A DNA stretch of 34,596 nucleotides from an uncultured Clostridia bacterium (GCA_938014915.1 CALLQQ010000014.1:1-34596), one strand, 5' to 3'; positions 7,651 through 15,619 are shown, numbered from the stretch's first letter. Notes: a model not told the origin generated them from the letters alone. A program made the numbers and translations.

Positions 7651-8970
7651 ATGGAAGTAATAAGTGCCATATTTGCGATAGCGACATTCGTTATCACTAT
7701 AATATTACTAATATTAGTTATGAAAAACAAGAATAGCGATACGCAGGACACAGTGGAGAAGTTTTCCGCCCAGCTTGAACAGATGCGCCGTGATATTCAA
7801 CAGGGCGATCGTGACTCAAGAAAGGAAATCGGCGAAACAGTCCAGAATTCTGTCAAAAGCCTTGGTGAAATGATGATAGCGACACAAAAGAGTGCGGCAG
7901 ATTCGCAGCAAGTGCAACAGCAGACATTACAAACTACTGTAAGCGACATGATGGGGAAACTCGACAAGAGAATAGGCGATTTCTCCGTGCAAAGTGAGCA
8001 AAAGCTCGATAATATCCGCACAACAATGCAACGTAGCCTATCTTCAATACAGGAAGATAATAATGCAAAACTTGAGCAAATGCGCATCACCGTTGACGAG
8101 AAATTGCAGAAAACACTTGACGAAAAGCTCAACCAATCGTTCGCTAATGTTAGTGAGCGACTAGAGCAAGTACATAAAGGTCTTGGCGAAATGCAGAATC
8201 TAGCATCCGGTGTCGGCGATCTCAAGAAGGTATTATCAAATGTGAAAACAAGGGGCGTCTTGGGGGAAATCCAACTCGGTGCAATACTGGAGCAAATACT
8301 AGCACCGGAGCAATATGAGGAGAATGTTGCCACGAAAAAAGGAGCGCAGAGCTTCGTCGAATATGCGGTACTTTTACCAGCGGACGATGGAAAAAGCATT
8401 TACCTACCGATTGATGCGAAATTCCCCGCCGATTGCTATTCAAATCTAATTGACGCATATGAGGAGGGCGACAATGCCGCTATCGAAATTCGCAAAAAGG
8501 AGCTTGAATCTAGAATTAAGCAATTCGCAAAAGATATTAGCACCAAATATATTGACCCACCGAATACGACGGACTTTGCGATAATGTTCCTACCATTTGA
8601 AGGACTGTATTCCGAAGTTGTGCGTATGGGACTAGTAGAAACATTGCAAAATGATTATAAGATTAGTATTGCTGGTCCGACGACTATGGCGGCATTGCTC
8701 AATAGCTTACAGATGGGCTTCAAGACGCTTGCTATCCAAAAGCGTTCTAGTGAAGTGTGGGAGGTTCTCGGAGCAGTAAAGACTGAATTCGATAAATTCG
8801 GTGAAGTCATTGCCGCAACACAGCAACGAATCGATCAAGCAAATAAAGAGCTTGACAAGCTCGTTGGTGTAAGAACAAGACAAATCCAAAGACGATTAAA
8901 ATCGGTTTCATCGTTACCGGACGAAAAAAGCAAAGAGATAATTGAATTAACCGGACTTGTCGAAGAATAA
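7651..8970 (+). CDS. rmuC: DNA recombination protein RmuC
   Basis: RmuC family protein, 439 residues, linked in E. coli to limiting inversion at short inverted repeats; biochemical activity is not well defined, though the core is related to restriction-type nuclease folds. An N-terminal hydrophobic segment (about residues 3-24) should anchor it in the membrane. A long Gln/Glu/Asp-rich coiled coil runs to about residue 190. The conserved RmuC domain follows, with GVLGEIQLGAILEQIL, LPIDAKFPADCY, DFAIMFLPFEGLYSEVV and GPTTMAALLNSLQMGF. These last motifs are diagnostic. ATG 7651 has AAGGAGA, which overlaps the end of the small membrane ORF. No clear terminator follows; a thiamine-riboswitch promoter begins 20 bases downstream. 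Confidence 0.93.
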   Translation: MEVISAIFAIATFVITIILLILVMKNKNSDTQDTVEKFSAQLEQMRRDIQQGDRDSRKEIGETVQNSVKSLGEMMIATQKSAADSQQVQQQTLQTTVSDMMGKLDKRIGDFSVQSEQKLDNIRTTMQRSLSSIQEDNNAKLEQMRITVDEKLQKTLDEKLNQSFANVSERLEQVHKGLGEMQNLASGVGDLKKVLSNVKTRGVLGEIQLGAILEQILAPEQYEENVATKKGAQSFVEYAVLLPADDGKSIYLPIDAKFPADCYSNLIDAYEEGDNAAIEIRKKELESRIKQFAKDISTKYIDPPNTTDFAIMFLPFEGLYSEVVRMGLVETLQNDYKISIAGPTTMAALLNSLQMGFKTLAIQKRSSEVWEVLGAVKTEFDKFGEVIAATQQRIDQANKELDKLVGVRTRQIQRRLKSVSSLPDEKSKEIIELTGLVEE

Positions 8971-8989
8971 TATAACATAACTAATTTGC

Positions 8990-9018
8990 TTGCTTTCTGA
9001 CCGATGTTATGGTATAAT
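8990..9018 (+). promoter_or_regulatory. Promoter for the TPP riboswitch-thiT transcript
   Basis: TTGCTT (8990-8995) and TATAAT (9013-9018) are separated by 17 bases. Initiation would fall about 10 bases before the riboswitch aptamer. Confidence 0.75.
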
Positions 9019-9035
9019 GTATTCATACAATTTAA

Positions 9036-9120
9036 TGGGGAGCTTGATATTTTCAGGCTGAGAGGGAGTTAAACGAGATTCCGACCCTAAACCTGATCTG
9101 GATAATGCCAGCGTAGGGAA
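9036..9120 (+). promoter_or_regulatory. TPP (thiamine pyrophosphate) riboswitch aptamer
   Basis: The conserved THI-box elements occur in order: GGGGAGC (P1/P2 side), GGCTGAGAG, GACCCT, AACCTGATCTGGATAATGCC and AGCGTAGGGA. These are the thiamine pyrophosphate-binding sequences. A terminator hairpin follows at 9139-9167 and then thiT, so ligand binding is expected to stop transcription when thiamine pyrophosphate is plentiful. A small ATGC-AAAA-GCAT hairpin lies between aptamer and terminator. Confidence 0.95.
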
Positions 9121-9138
9121 TAATGCAAAAGCATTTTC

Positions 9139-9167
9139 ACGCCGCTTGGTATAAGCGGCGTTTTTTT
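9139..9167 (+). terminator. Riboswitch-controlled terminator upstream of thiT
   Basis: The stem ACGCCGCTT / AAGCGGCGT has the loop GGTAT and is followed by seven T residues. It is the expression platform of the TPP riboswitch. Confidence 0.92.
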
Positions 9168-9215
9168 GCGGTCTATCCGCCATTATAACGCCGACAAAAA
9201 ATAAGGAGAATAAAT

Positions 9216-9854
9216 ATGCAAAATGTAAAAACACGTCGCCTAGTAGAAACAGGAGTAATGCTCGCCATAGGAACAATTCTATCGGTGATTAGACTGTTCG
9301 CACTACCATTCGGTGGGAGCGTAACAGTAGTGAGCATGCTCCCCATCGTCTTAATCGCATACCGTTACGGTACGAAATGGGGGCTTTTTTCCGGATTTGT
9401 CTTTGGTCTTCTCAATATGGTTACCGGATTTTCAACAGTCAAGGCATTTTTCATGCCGGATGAAGGGTACGGATTAATTAAGGCAATACTGATAATCCTA
9501 ATTGATTATATCATAGCCTATACCGTTCTAGGATTCGGCGGTATATTCGCAAAAAAATTCAAAAAAGGGAGCTTGTCGCTTTGTCTAGGCTCGATAGTCG
9601 CATTATCGCTAAGATTTGCAGCTCACTTTGTTTCAGGATTCATCTTCTTTGGGTCCTATGCTGAATGGTTCTTCAGCCAGGATAGCATTAAAGGATTTGG
9701 TGAAACGGTGCTTAACAATCTATCCGGTACGGGACTTGCCGCATTTTACTCATTAGTCTATAACGCAAGTTATATGATACCTGAAATTTTAATTACAGCA
9801 GTGGTCGCATTTATACTCGGATCCGTTCCCGTTATATCAAAAAGACAGGTTTAA
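9216..9854 (+). CDS. thiT: Thiamine ECF transporter substrate-binding subunit ThiT
   Basis: S component of an energy-coupling factor (ECF) transporter that captures thiamine at the membrane, 212 residues, formerly YuaJ. About six hydrophobic segments span the sequence. The stretch from FGGSVTVVSMLPIVLIAYRYG through KWGLFSGFVFGLLN is characteristic of ThiT. ATG 9216 has AAGGAG nine bases upstream. The shared ECF module (EcfA, EcfA' and EcfT) is not in this window and must come from elsewhere, as in group II ECF systems. Control by the TPP riboswitch directly upstream supports thiamine as the substrate. Confidence 0.93.
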   Translation: MQNVKTRRLVETGVMLAIGTILSVIRLFALPFGGSVTVVSMLPIVLIAYRYGTKWGLFSGFVFGLLNMVTGFSTVKAFFMPDEGYGLIKAILIILIDYIIAYTVLGFGGIFAKKFKKGSLSLCLGSIVALSLRFAAHFVSGFIFFGSYAEWFFSQDSIKGFGETVLNNLSGTGLAAFYSLVYNASYMIPEILITAVVAFILGSVPVISKRQV

Positions 9855-9936
9855 ATGCTAACATAAAGGACTCTACATACTCTTATCTACGATTAATTTA
9901 TATTAAGATATGTATAAATAAGGTTATCATGCAAAA

Positions 9937-9959
9937 GCTATCACTAAGGAGGTGATAGC
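9937..9959 (+). promoter_or_regulatory. Hairpin enclosing a very strong ribosome binding site
   Basis: GCTATCAC (9937-9944) pairs perfectly with GTGATAGC (9952-9959) around the loop TAAGGAG. The loop and 3' arm together form AAGGAGGTGAT, complementary to about 11 bases of the 16S rRNA tail. The ATG of the Asn/Gln-rich protein follows immediately. Folding would partly mask the ribosome binding site. Confidence 0.6.
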
Positions 9960-10145
9960 ATGGATAAGAGGAATAGAAACAACCAAAATCAACAAAATCA
10001 ACAAAACCAACAGAACAATCGGAATAACCAAAATAACCAAAACAATCAGAACAACCAAAATCAACAGAATAATCAGAACAACCAAAATAATCGCAACAAA
10101 CGCAACAACCCAACTGGTAATAAGGGTAATCAAGGCTGCAACTAA
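9960..10145 (+). CDS. Small Asn/Gln-rich low-complexity protein (61 residues)
   Basis: 61 residues. Roughly two thirds are Asn or Gln, interspersed with Arg and Lys, arranged as short QNN/NQN repeats from residue 7 to about 46. The tail NKRNNPTGNKGNQGCN ends with the only Cys. There is no signal peptide or hydrophobic segment. Asn is written with both AAC and AAT and Gln with both CAA and CAG, so the repeat is not a simple copied DNA unit; this suggests selection on the protein. The ribosome binding site is excellent and a strong terminator follows at 10183-10225, making a compact one-gene unit. I do not recognise the family. Spore or coat-associated Q/N-rich small proteins are one possibility, but this is speculation. 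Confidence 0.6.
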   Translation: MDKRNRNNQNQQNQQNQQNNRNNQNNQNNQNNQNQQNNQNNQNNRNKRNNPTGNKGNQGCN

Positions 10146-10182
10146 TCGTGTTGCAATAACTGTATAATTGTCAACGGTGACA

Positions 10183-10225
10183 TAAAACAAGGGTTCTGCT
10201 AAAAGACGGCGGAGCCCTTGTTTTA
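10183..10225 (+). terminator. Long intrinsic terminator after the Asn/Gln-rich gene
   Basis: AAAACAAGGG pairs with CCCTTGTTTT, and the inner TTCTGC pairs with GCGGAG with two G-U wobbles, giving a 16-bp stem. It is flanked by A and T runs, so it could work in both directions. Confidence 0.85.
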
Positions 10226-10308
10226 TTTGCAATAATTTGACGATTTATGATTAAAAAAGCACTTGTTAAGTTTTATTAAAGATTTTTCACCTAACCTTAG
10301 CTTTAGGG

Positions 10309-10337
10309 TTGACATATGTAATATTTGAGGTTATACT
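10309..10337 (+). promoter_or_regulatory. Strong sigma-A promoter of the leader/ABC/DUF1854 operon
   Basis: Consensus TTGACA (10309-10314) and TATACT (10332-10337) have exactly 17 bases between them. Transcription would start near 10344, about 23 bases before the leader ORF. This is one of the best promoter matches in the window. Confidence 0.85.
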
Positions 10338-10366
10338 AAAATAAATGCAAAAAGGAGGTGGGCAAA

Positions 10367-10420
10367 TTGACAATTAATAGAGTGCATTTTACTAGAGTTG
10401 CTTTGTCCACATTATCTTAG
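10367..10420 (+). CDS. Putative 17-residue leader peptide of the ABC exporter operon
   Basis: The ORF starts at TTG 10367 with AAAGGAGGTGGG at ideal distance and encodes MTINRVHFTRVALSTLS before TAG. It is too short to be an enzyme. It lies between a strong promoter and an intrinsic terminator (10452-10488) that precede the exporter genes. Two stretches of the ORF, TAGAGTGC (10378-10385) and TAGAGTTGC (10393-10401), nearly copy the 3' arm of the terminator (TAGAGGTGC). Each could therefore pair with its 5' arm as an antiterminator. This is the arrangement of ribosome-mediated attenuation, as known for the bmrB leader of the BmrCD drug exporter of Bacillus subtilis. The inducer here is unknown. 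Confidence 0.65.
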   Translation: MTINRVHFTRVALSTLS

Positions 10421-10451
10421 GGTAATTATGATTATCTTTGAAGATTACACG

Positions 10452-10488
10452 GCACCTCTAGCTATTTACTATAATAGAGGTGCTTTTT
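10452..10488 (+). terminator. Attenuator terminator upstream of the ABC/DUF1854 genes
   Basis: GCACCTCTA (10452-10460) pairs perfectly with TAGAGGTGC (10475-10483) over a 14-base loop and is followed by TTTTT. It lies between the leader ORF and the first exporter gene, with no second promoter visible after it, so it should limit read-through. A weak GTAAT/ATTAC pairing (10422-10448) precedes it. Confidence 0.8.
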
Positions 10489-10535
10489 GTTGTCTTGTAG
10501 ACATTGAATTGAAATTTTAAGAGGGAGTAAAAAGA

Positions 10536-12809
10536 TTGAAATACTTTGATATTTTGCCCGCATCCGTTATGGATGAATTGGTTAAGCGTGGCGTTAGTGC
10601 TGATAAGCTTCTCTATTGTGTCCGGGCAGATTTAGATGGTGATGGTCGCTATTACGATACATATGTAACTTTTGATAGTGAATCCTTACATCTAATTTGC
10701 GGATATGAAGTCTATGAAAAGCCCGATCGCAGAACGAGGAAGCGGAATTTGCCAACTTTTAAATTTGAAAGTTATAATAGCATAGCCTTAGAAACAATTG
10801 ATAAAATCTATCTTGATAGAGGGCAGTATACCGCCCGTCTAATGATTAAAGATAATTCGGGGGAGGAATTCCCCATCGCACGGCTATCCGTCGGCTATGC
10901 TGAAAAGTTTGAGAAATTTTGTGCCCGTGTGATACATACTAAAAATGGGGAAGAAATTGATGATTCCCTGCTTGACGATGTAAAAACATATTGTGATACT
11001 TGTGGTGAACCCTACCCCGATCCTAATCGCCCTCAATGCCCTAAATGCGTCGATAGAAGATCTGTATTTTTTAGGCTAATGGGTATGTTCAGCGAATTTA
11101 AATTCGCATTATTCGGCATGGCAGCTAGCATATTACTAAGCGGTGCATTCGCAGTTATATCTCCATATTTCGGCACTAAACTATTATATGATGATGTATT
11201 GACAGATGGAGGCAGATTCTATGGCAAGATAGCAATGATAGTTATCGTCATGGCATCGGTAAGCTTCGCCGGTATGCTGCTCCATATTATATCCGGCATC
11301 ATAATGTCAACGATTACCCCTAAAGTGATGCATTCATTAAGGTGTAAGATTTTCTCATCAATGCAGAGATTATCACTATCATTTTTCACTTCTAAGCAAA
11401 CTGGTACTCTAATGACTAGAGTAGACAGAGATAGTCAGAATGTGTTCTGGTTCTTTACCGACATTGTTCCATACGGGCTAATGAACATCGTTAAGCTGCT
11501 TGGAATTGTTGTCGTAATGTTCTACTTGAGCCCCGTTCTATCTTTAGGAATAATATTGACGCTCATTATGTTGAGAGTAATTATAAGCCGCTTTTTTAAA
11601 GGACAGAGAAAGCTCTATCATAGATATGATAGAATGTTGCGTACAAGTAACGGGATTTTATCCGATGCTATGAATGGGCAAAGAGTGGTAAAGGCATTCG
11701 CCAAAGAGGATAAGGAGATTAAGCGATTCGGGGATAAGAATACTGAACTTTACAGGCTTGATTATCAGATATTTAACAACAATGCTAATTTTATACCGCT
11801 AATATCCAATATAAGCCGTGTAATAAATATCATAATCTACTGCATGGGTGCATGGATGGTTGTTAAGGGCAACCTTGCTTTCGGTGCGTTAACCGCCTTA
11901 ATTGCATATACAGACCTAGCTAACGAGCCAATCCACTTCTTCACCTGGATAGGCGACAGATGGGCAAGATGCGCCGATGCTGCCTCCAGAATGTTTGAGA
12001 TTCTTGACGGTGAGCCGACCGTTCGTGAAAGTGAAAATCCAGTCAGATTTGAAGATATGGAGGGCAATATTGAGCTTAAAAATGTTCAATTTGAATACGA
12101 GGCAGGACGACCGATTATTAAGGACGTTTCACTAAAGGTTAATGCAGGGCAGATGTTCGGCATTGTTGGTAAAACAGGAGCAGGTAAATCAACGATAATT
12201 AATCTTATTGCCAGACTCTATGATGTGACGGGCGGTGAAATATCGATAGACGGCGTCAATATCAAAGAAATTGCAACGGAAGATTTACGCAGGAATATCG
12301 GTATCGTATCGCAAGAAACATATCTTTTCATTGGTACAGTGGCGGATAATATCCGATATGCCCGCCCCGATGCACCAATGGAAGAAGTTATAGAAGCAGC
12401 AAAATCGGCTAATGCGCACGAATTCATCACCAAACTCCCCGACGGATATGACACCAAAATTGGTGAAGGTGCAATGTCGCTCTCCGGCGGTGAAAGGCAG
12501 AGAATCTCTATCGCACGTGCCATTATTCAAAAGCCGAACATTCTAATCCTAGATGAGGCGACAGCCTCAATGGATACAAGAACGGAAAGAAAAATACAAA
12601 TTGCGATTGATAGCTTAAAGGAAGGGCGAACGATTATTTCAATCGCTCATAGGCTATCCACACTACGTGATGCGGATATGTTGTGCGTAATCGAAAACGG
12701 CGAGCTAAAAGAGATCGGCACACACGATGAGCTAATTCGTGCAAAAGGCAAGTATTATGAACTACATAAATTGCAAGCAGATTCGCTCAAATTCATTGGT
12801 GCCAATTAA
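10536..12809 (+). CDS. ABC exporter half-transporter with N-terminal domain and zinc ribbon (first of pair)
   Basis: 757-residue membrane/ATPase fusion protein of the ABC exporter type. Residues 1-140 form an unrecognised soluble domain of mainly beta character. A zinc ribbon follows with C153, C156, C168 and C171 (CDTCG and CPKC). The six-helix ABC exporter membrane domain is about 185-470. The ATPase domain has Walker A GKTGAGKS at 545-552, signature LSGGERQR at 649-656, Walker B ILILDEA ending near 675 with catalytic E674, and the H-loop His at about 705. All catalytic residues are present. TTG 10536 follows GAGGGAG. Ordinary exporters of this type are about 580-600 residues, so the N-terminal 150 are extra. 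It probably pairs with the second exporter (13412-15577). Cargo is unknown. Confidence 0.88.
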   Translation: MKYFDILPASVMDELVKRGVSADKLLYCVRADLDGDGRYYDTYVTFDSESLHLICGYEVYEKPDRRTRKRNLPTFKFESYNSIALETIDKIYLDRGQYTARLMIKDNSGEEFPIARLSVGYAEKFEKFCARVIHTKNGEEIDDSLLDDVKTYCDTCGEPYPDPNRPQCPKCVDRRSVFFRLMGMFSEFKFALFGMAASILLSGAFAVISPYFGTKLLYDDVLTDGGRFYGKIAMIVIVMASVSFAGMLLHIISGIIMSTITPKVMHSLRCKIFSSMQRLSLSFFTSKQTGTLMTRVDRDSQNVFWFFTDIVPYGLMNIVKLLGIVVVMFYLSPVLSLGIILTLIMLRVIISRFFKGQRKLYHRYDRMLRTSNGILSDAMNGQRVVKAFAKEDKEIKRFGDKNTELYRLDYQIFNNNANFIPLISNISRVINIIIYCMGAWMVVKGNLAFGALTALIAYTDLANEPIHFFTWIGDRWARCADAASRMFEILDGEPTVRESENPVRFEDMEGNIELKNVQFEYEAGRPIIKDVSLKVNAGQMFGIVGKTGAGKSTIINLIARLYDVTGGEISIDGVNIKEIATEDLRRNIGIVSQETYLFIGTVADNIRYARPDAPMEEVIEAAKSANAHEFITKLPDGYDTKIGEGAMSLSGGERQRISIARAIIQKPNILILDEATASMDTRTERKIQIAIDSLKEGRTIISIAHRLSTLRDADMLCVIENGELKEIGTHDELIRAKGKYYELHKLQADSLKFIGAN

Positions 12810-12830
12810 TTGAACAAGGAGGATGATATC

Positions 12831-13367
12831 TTGGATATAAATATAGAAAATGAAGTTTTTGAACTTGATGAGTTAAACATTCTTGATCCGGACAAGCTGA
12901 ATTTCAGTATTGAGGGGAGCGGATTCTTAACGCTTGATGACGGGGAGCAAGTATATTCAAAGGTGAATTTAACTAGACTATTACCCTTCATAACTAAGAC
13001 CGAGTATATAAGCGTTTCATATGAGGATAGCGAGGAGCAATTCCATGAAATTGGTGTCATTAAAGATATTAACGAATTGCAAGGTGAGCAATTTGAAATT
13101 GCGGACAACTTCTTAAAATTTAAGTATTATATGCCCGAGATAACGCGTATTTATTCGATTAGGGATAATATGCGTGGCTATATCTTTGTAAAAGTCGACA
13201 CCAATGCGGGCAAAAAAACACTATGTATTAGGGATTGGTATTCGAACTTTAAGCTAATTAGTCCAACGGAACTATATATTGTTGATGCTGATGGGAACAA
13301 ATATATCTGCCCTGATATAAGATTACTTGATAAGAAAAGCAAAAACAATATAGATATGTTTGTGTAG
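12831..13367 (+). CDS. DUF1854-like protein between two ABC exporter genes
   Basis: 178 residues, soluble, acidic, no signal peptide or membrane segment. I assign it to DUF1854 from memory of the family. The middle has HEIGVIKDINELQ and a YMPEITRIYSI motif. The end has YIVDADGNKYICPDIRLLD followed by KKSKNNIDMFV, matching the family's pattern of a late D-x-x-G segment and closing LD-x-x-S helix. DUF1854 proteins are known beside ABC transporters, including in cyanophycin-associated loci of Proteobacteria, and have no established biochemical role. TTG 12831 is chosen over TTG 12810 because AAGGAGG lies just before it. Genes for the two exporters flank it closely (21 and 44 bases), so it is likely an accessory or regulatory subunit. 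Confidence 0.75.
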   Translation: MDINIENEVFELDELNILDPDKLNFSIEGSGFLTLDDGEQVYSKVNLTRLLPFITKTEYISVSYEDSEEQFHEIGVIKDINELQGEQFEIADNFLKFKYYMPEITRIYSIRDNMRGYIFVKVDTNAGKKTLCIRDWYSNFKLISPTELYIVDADGNKYICPDIRLLDKKSKNNIDMFV

Positions 13368-13411
13368 TGTGAGCAACAAATTTTTTCAGAACGAAACTAA
13401 GGGGTGAAACC

Positions 13412-15577
13412 TTGAATTTAAAACTATCTACGCCAAAAGGTGAAGAAAATGCAATCTTCTCCATACCGTATGACTTGAATACTAGAACAAAAAAGGTGAA
13501 CGGGCATTGTGTAATTGCAGATGGTGAAATTAGAATCTATCTAGATGATGAGATTGTGGAGAAATATTCACTTGATTATTTTGATGAATACATATGTGAA
13601 CAACTAATTGGATGTAGTATGCTTGTCGGTAGAAAAGGGGAGGAGCGCAAATTCCTTTGTGCATTTACGCAGACATACTTTATCCGATATGCGGAATTGT
13701 GCAAAATACTAGAATTTTATAAAAGGACTGGTGAACTTTTCTCCGACGATGACCAAAGTGAGCCCAGCTGCTCTAAATGCGGATTGCCACTTGATAGCGA
13801 AACTATATGCCCATTCTGCGCTAAGAAATCAGAAGTATTCCTTAAGCTAATTAAAAGGGCAAAGCCATATAAATGTCTATTTGCACTAGCATTGTTATGC
13901 ACTATCCTGACGGAAATTGTCTGGATTATTCAGCCACGACTTCAAAGAACTATCATTGATGATTTTGTAATTCCAAAGAATAAAGATCTCCCCTCATTCC
14001 TGATTATCAGCGGAATATTAGTTGGTATCATATTACTTGCGTGGGTTTTTGAAGTCATTAATATGAAAGCAAGCTTCAAAATGGCGCTTTCCATTGGTAA
14101 AGACCTAAGGCAAGAGGTATTCGCTAAAGTACAGAAATTATCGATGTCATCGGTATCTAAACGTACTACCGGTGGATTAATTAGACGTGTATCTAATGAC
14201 GCAATGAAGTTGCAGGAATTCATATCGCAGAACGGTAAAGAATTGATAGTAAGATTATTTTCGGTTATACTGCTATCTATATTAATCCTAGTAATGAATC
14301 CGAAATTGGCATTATTCGTTCTAGCCCCGATACCGATAGTGATATTCTTCAATGTTAAACTATACAATGTGATGAGTATTCGGTATGGACGTGTCTGGAG
14401 AATGAGCACACGCCATTCAACGGTATTGCACGATACACTTAATGGAATCAGAGTTGTAAAATCGTATGGAACAGAAAAATATGCTATCGAACAACACGAA
14501 GAAGCATCAATGAATTGGGCAAAAAGCATAAGAAATGCCGATATTGTCTGGCTACTAACAATGCCCTTTTCACGATATATCATGTCAATAGGCAGCTATC
14601 TCGTTCTTCTAATCGGCGGTTCAATGGTATTAAATCAGACTTTAACATTGGGGCAACTCGTTCAATACACTACATATGTGTCCATGATTTACGGACCACT
14701 TGGTTGGTTAATTGAACTGCCTAAAATACTAGCCGATACAACAGTTAGCGTGAGCCGTGTATTTGAAATTCTTGATGAAGATACAGATGTAGCCGATAGT
14801 GAGAATGCTCTTGATATCGACATTAAAGGCGATATCACCTTTGATGATGTTTATTTTGGCTATAAAGTATATAATCCCGTGCTCAAGGGTATTTCCTGCG
14901 AAATAAAACAGGGTGAAATGATCGGAATTGTCGGCCATTCCGGTGTGGGAAAAAGCACAATGATTAACCTGATTCTGCGCCTATATGACTGTACTCAAGG
15001 ACGAATTCTAATCGATGGAATCGACATCAAGGATCTATCACAGGATAGTTTAAGGACTCAAGTCGGCGTCGTATTGCAAGAAACATTCTTATTCGATGGC
15101 AGTGTATACGATAATATCCGATATGCTAAGGAAGATTCTACTTTCGAGGAGATAATTACAGCGGCAAAGATTGCTAATGCTCATGACTTCATAGTGAAAT
15201 TGCCCGATGGATATAATACACGAGTCGGTGACAAGGGATATTCCTTGTCGGGCGGGGAGCGACAGCGAATTGCTATTGCAAGGGCAATTTTGCATGATCC
15301 GAAGAAACTAATTCTTGACGAGGCGACAGCATCACTAGATACGCAAACAGAACGCAATATTCAAGAAGCTTTATCAAGGCTGATTGAAGGAAGAACAACG
15401 ATCGCAATAGCGCATCGGCTATCAACATTGAGCAATGCGGATAAATTGATAGTGCTGGATAAAGGTAGATTAGCGGAAATGGGGCCGCATGAAGAACTTA
15501 TGCGCAATGGTGATGTTTACTACAAATTAGTTATGGCTCAACGTCAAACAACAAAGATGAAAGAAGCAGCTAACTAA
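13412..15577 (+). CDS. ABC exporter half-transporter with N-terminal domain and zinc ribbon (second of pair)
   Basis: 721 residues, built like the first exporter. A soluble N-terminal domain (about 1-110) is followed by a zinc ribbon with C120, C123, C133 and C136 (CSKCG and CPFC). Then come the six-helix exporter domain (about 150-440) and an ATPase with Walker A GHSGVGKST, signature LSGGERQR and Walker B LILDEATASLD with its catalytic Glu. TTG 13412 has AAGGGGTG upstream. The N-terminal domains of the two exporters share a loose pattern (a basic strand, then a Tyr-Ala-Glu helix with Cys) that suggests a common origin. Both ATPase sites look intact, unlike many heterodimeric exporters with one degenerate site, so homodimers cannot be excluded. 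The operon ends at the terminator 15581-15615. Confidence 0.88.
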   Translation: MNLKLSTPKGEENAIFSIPYDLNTRTKKVNGHCVIADGEIRIYLDDEIVEKYSLDYFDEYICEQLIGCSMLVGRKGEERKFLCAFTQTYFIRYAELCKILEFYKRTGELFSDDDQSEPSCSKCGLPLDSETICPFCAKKSEVFLKLIKRAKPYKCLFALALLCTILTEIVWIIQPRLQRTIIDDFVIPKNKDLPSFLIISGILVGIILLAWVFEVINMKASFKMALSIGKDLRQEVFAKVQKLSMSSVSKRTTGGLIRRVSNDAMKLQEFISQNGKELIVRLFSVILLSILILVMNPKLALFVLAPIPIVIFFNVKLYNVMSIRYGRVWRMSTRHSTVLHDTLNGIRVVKSYGTEKYAIEQHEEASMNWAKSIRNADIVWLLTMPFSRYIMSIGSYLVLLIGGSMVLNQTLTLGQLVQYTTYVSMIYGPLGWLIELPKILADTTVSVSRVFEILDEDTDVADSENALDIDIKGDITFDDVYFGYKVYNPVLKGISCEIKQGEMIGIVGHSGVGKSTMINLILRLYDCTQGRILIDGIDIKDLSQDSLRTQVGVVLQETFLFDGSVYDNIRYAKEDSTFEEIITAAKIANAHDFIVKLPDGYNTRVGDKGYSLSGGERQRIAIARAILHDPKKLILDEATASLDTQTERNIQEALSRLIEGRTTIAIAHRLSTLSNADKLIVLDKGRLAEMGPHEELMRNGDVYYKLVMAQRQTTKMKEAAN

Positions 15578-15580
15578 AAT

Positions 15581-15615
15581 AAAAAATAGCAGTGGGATTC
15601 CACTGCTATTTTTTT
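15581..15615. terminator. Bidirectional terminator between exporter operon and pulA
   Basis: A perfect 15-bp stem, AAAAAATAGCAGTGG / CCACTGCTATTTTTT with loop GATT, lies between two convergent genes. It has A and T runs on both sides and so serves both strands. Confidence 0.95.
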
Positions 15616-15619
15616 GTGC

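Noticed and set aside
7797..8458. Minus-strand Ser/Cys-rich ORFs inside rmuC
   Set aside because: They are shadows of the Gln/Glu-rich coiled coil coding sequence; composition is explained by reading the opposite strand.
9990..10110. CRISPR-like repeat array
   Set aside because: The repeats are short, irregular and in coding frame, with no spacers of constant length.
9952..10167. Alternative-frame ORF starting at 9952 across the repeat (Ile/Thr/Lys-rich)
   Set aside because: It is a frame shadow of the repeat; its start falls inside the ribosome binding hairpin and lacks its own site.
9898..10232. Minus-strand ORFs rich in Cys/Asp/Tyr or Val/Ile/Leu opposite the Asn/Gln repeat
   Set aside because: They are mirror images of the AAC/CAA repeat on the other strand, have no convincing ribosome binding site, and the plus-strand ORF has an excellent one.
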